Part shown: positions 5,134 to 6,521 of the stretch, piece by piece
Numbering within the stretch: position 1 is the stretch's first letter
How the letters are laid out: each line of letters begins with the position of its first letter
Source: Nitrososphaerota archaeon
Lineage (GTDB): Archaea > Thermoproteota > Nitrososphaeria > Nitrososphaerales > Nitrosopumilaceae
DNA: 6,521 nt
Assembly: GCA_002730325.1 (NCBI GenBank)
Contig: PBZV01000037.1
Span: 14,880 to 21,400 of the forward strand
Direction: 5' to 3'
The notes under the pieces: model-generated
What the model was told of the DNA's origin: nothing
The model's database searches: none
What the model saw: only the letters and a program-made list of their open reading frames with translations
Position numbers and translations under genes: made by a program

Positions 5134-6276
5134 ATGTCTGATTATAAAGAAATTATTCCTATTGTAAACCACATTTTAAAAAAATATGATTTATGCGACA
5201 ATTGTTTGGGACGTTTTTTTTCAAAATCTCTTCATCTTTCTTCAAATAAACTATTGGGAAAAAAACTAAAACAGAATAAAACTATCTCCAAAAAATGTTA
5301 TCTATGTAAAAATATTTTTGAAAATTTAGATTATTTCTTAAAAATGATGTATGAAATATCATCAAATTATTCTTATAACTCATTTAGTGTAGGCACTATG
5401 ATTAAACCCTCTATTGTAGATAGGGATGATTTTATTCGTTCAAAATACAAACTTAAGGGAATCGATGGAATAAAGACCGACATTACAAAGGAATTAGGAA
5501 AGTCTTTTTCAAAAAAAACAAAAAAAATTGTGGATAATCTAAATCCTGAAGTTATTTTTACTGTAAATCTTAAAGATGAATCTTGTCAATTACGTTCAAA
5601 GTCTATCACTCTTTCTGGACGATATGTTAAAACTTTGAGAGGTATCCATCAAAAACAAAAATCATGTGATAATTGTTTGGGGAAAGGATGTAGAGTTTGT
5701 AATTTTCATGGCATTTCTGAATTTGATAGTGTTGAAGGGTTAATTTCTAAATTTATTTTTGAAAAATTAGGTGGAAGTACTGCAAAGTTTACTTGGATTG
5801 GAGGTGAGGATAAATCTAGTCTTGTGTTGGGCAATGGACGACCTTTCTTTGTAAAAATTCAAAATCCTCTAAAAAGAAATATGAGGACAACATCTGTGGT
5901 CTTTGATTCTTTGAAAATAACTAGTTTAAAAATTATTAACGCGTCTCCGAAAACTCCTATCAAATTCATTTCTTCAATTGGAATTAAAATTCATAGCGAA
6001 TCCATACTTGGTTCTGAAATCTTAAAAAAATTAAAAAATCTTACCAAAACACCTATAGTTGTTTATGAAAATTCTGGAAAACGTTCTGAGAAAAAAATTT
6101 TCTCTGTAAAATATAAAAAAAATTCAGATAATGTATTTTCTTTATTTATCAAGGCAGATGGTGGATTACCAATTAAGCGATTTGTGACTGGTAATGATGT
6201 AACTCCTAACATTTCTCAAACTCTCGATATTTCATGTACATGTCAGGAATTTGATTTTCTTGATATAGACATCTAA
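5134..6276 (+). CDS. pus10: tRNA pseudouridine synthase Pus10
   Basis: The 380-residue protein is the archaeal Pus10, which makes pseudouridine at positions 54 and 55 of the tRNA T-loop, replacing bacterial TruB. The N-terminal accessory part has cysteine pairs C21-x2-C24 and C55-x2-C58, expected zinc ligands, within a THUMP-containing region. A second cluster, C178-x2-C181-x4-C186-x2-C189, precedes the catalytic domain, as in many archaeal Pus10 proteins. The catalytic motif is WIGGEDKSSLVLGNGRPFFVKI, with D226 in GGED as the predicted nucleophile and LGNGRPF (232-238) after it. The C terminus has KADGGLPIKRFVTGNDVTPNISQTL, the usual family ending. The ATG 21 bases after SRP54 gives a natural N terminus and the short gap implies one transcript with dph6 and srp54. 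All T-loops with TT at 54-55, such as the tRNA-Tyr in this window, would be substrates. Secure. Confidence 0.95.
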   Translation: MSDYKEIIPIVNHILKKYDLCDNCLGRFFSKSLHLSSNKLLGKKLKQNKTISKKCYLCKNIFENLDYFLKMMYEISSNYSYNSFSVGTMIKPSIVDRDDFIRSKYKLKGIDGIKTDITKELGKSFSKKTKKIVDNLNPEVIFTVNLKDESCQLRSKSITLSGRYVKTLRGIHQKQKSCDNCLGKGCRVCNFHGISEFDSVEGLISKFIFEKLGGSTAKFTWIGGEDKSSLVLGNGRPFFVKIQNPLKRNMRTTSVVFDSLKITSLKIINASPKTPIKFISSIGIKIHSESILGSEILKKLKNLTKTPIVVYENSGKRSEKKIFSVKYKKNSDNVFSLFIKADGGLPIKRFVTGNDVTPNISQTLDISCTCQEFDFLDIDI

Positions 6277-6462
6277 TGATAACAACTAATTGGTCAACTA
6301 TGGTAAGTTAATCAACGTCTTTCTGAGAAAATTTTGATTGTAAATTAGATTCTAAAAAAACTCACTCTGCCCTGATAGTTTGTTACAAACAAAAATATCC
6401 TTTTTTAAAACAGAAATGATATTTTGAGATCGGTAAATGCTGAATTCTTGTCAAATTTAGTA
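6277..6462. other. AT-rich intergenic stretch
   Basis: No convincing gene or RNA is seen here. It contains a short palindrome GTTTGT-T-ACAAAC at 6378-6390 followed by AT-rich TATA-like stretches (6391-6410), and T runs (6401-6406) that could end transcription from either side. If the edge ORF below is real, this is the space between two convergent genes and the T or A runs would serve as terminators. Confidence 0.5.
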
Positions 6463-6521
6463 TCAAAAATCCTCACTCAATGAATTTTCTTTAACTGATT
6501 CTTCTAATCCAACTGCTTGAT
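6463..6521 (-). CDS. Possible C-terminal end of a minus-strand gene, partial
   Basis: On the minus strand one frame is open from the window edge to a TGA at 6465-6463, giving 18 residues, QAVGLEESVKENSLSEDF. The acidic, lysine- and serine-rich composition is like a natural protein tail, and a convergent gene would fit the layout. An open stretch this short can easily arise by chance, so this is tentative. No family can be named. Confidence 0.3.
   Translation of the reverse strand, partial: QAVGLEESVKENSLSEDF

Noticed and set aside
6405..6440. ATGATA followed by CTGA near the right end, considered as another C/D sRNA.
   Set aside because: The gap is too long for a guide, there is no terminal stem, and boxes C' and D' are missing.

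Overview
The window looks like chromosomal core sequence from an ammonia-oxidising archaeon of the Nitrosopumilus type (Thaumarchaeota/Nitrososphaerota). This is inferred from archaeal-only or archaeal/eukaryotic genes (aIF1A, aIF5A with a hypusine site, Dph6, SRP54, Pus10), an intron-bearing tRNA-Tyr with C1-G72, a box C/D guide RNA, AT-rich DNA, TATA-like boxes about 25 bases before start codons with no Shine-Dalgarno sequence, and a CspA-type cold-shock protein, which is common in this group but rare in many other archaea. There is no sign of phage, transposon or CRISPR.

Layout. 1-219: the 3' end of a medium-chain zinc alcohol dehydrogenase gene. 319-882 (minus): a YkgJ-type cysteine-cluster protein, convergent with the dehydrogenase and divergent from the next gene. 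987-1298: translation initiation factor aIF1A. 1364-1555: cold-shock protein. 1654-1780 (minus): tRNA-Tyr(GTA) with a 50-base intron and an encoded CCA. 1934-2545: a 203-residue protein I do not recognise, with a TTG start. 2579-2989: aIF5A. 2994-3056: a box C/D sRNA, not a protein gene. 3105-6276: a tight run of dph6, srp54 and pus10. 6277-6521: mostly non-coding, perhaps with the end of a minus-strand gene at the edge.

Most of the genes serve translation, and several act through modification. aIF5A carries the lysine that becomes hypusine. Dph6 finishes diphthamide on elongation factor 2. Pus10 makes pseudouridine 54/55 in tRNA T-loops. The C/D sRNA has a guide that matches the anticodon arm of elongator tRNA-Met and by the N+5 rule points at the wobble base C34. 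SRP54 takes nascent membrane proteins from the ribosome to the membrane.

The most interesting item is the sRNA, which begins a few bases after the aIF5A stop codon. Its D box is a variant (ATGA for CTGA), and the target of its second guide is unknown.
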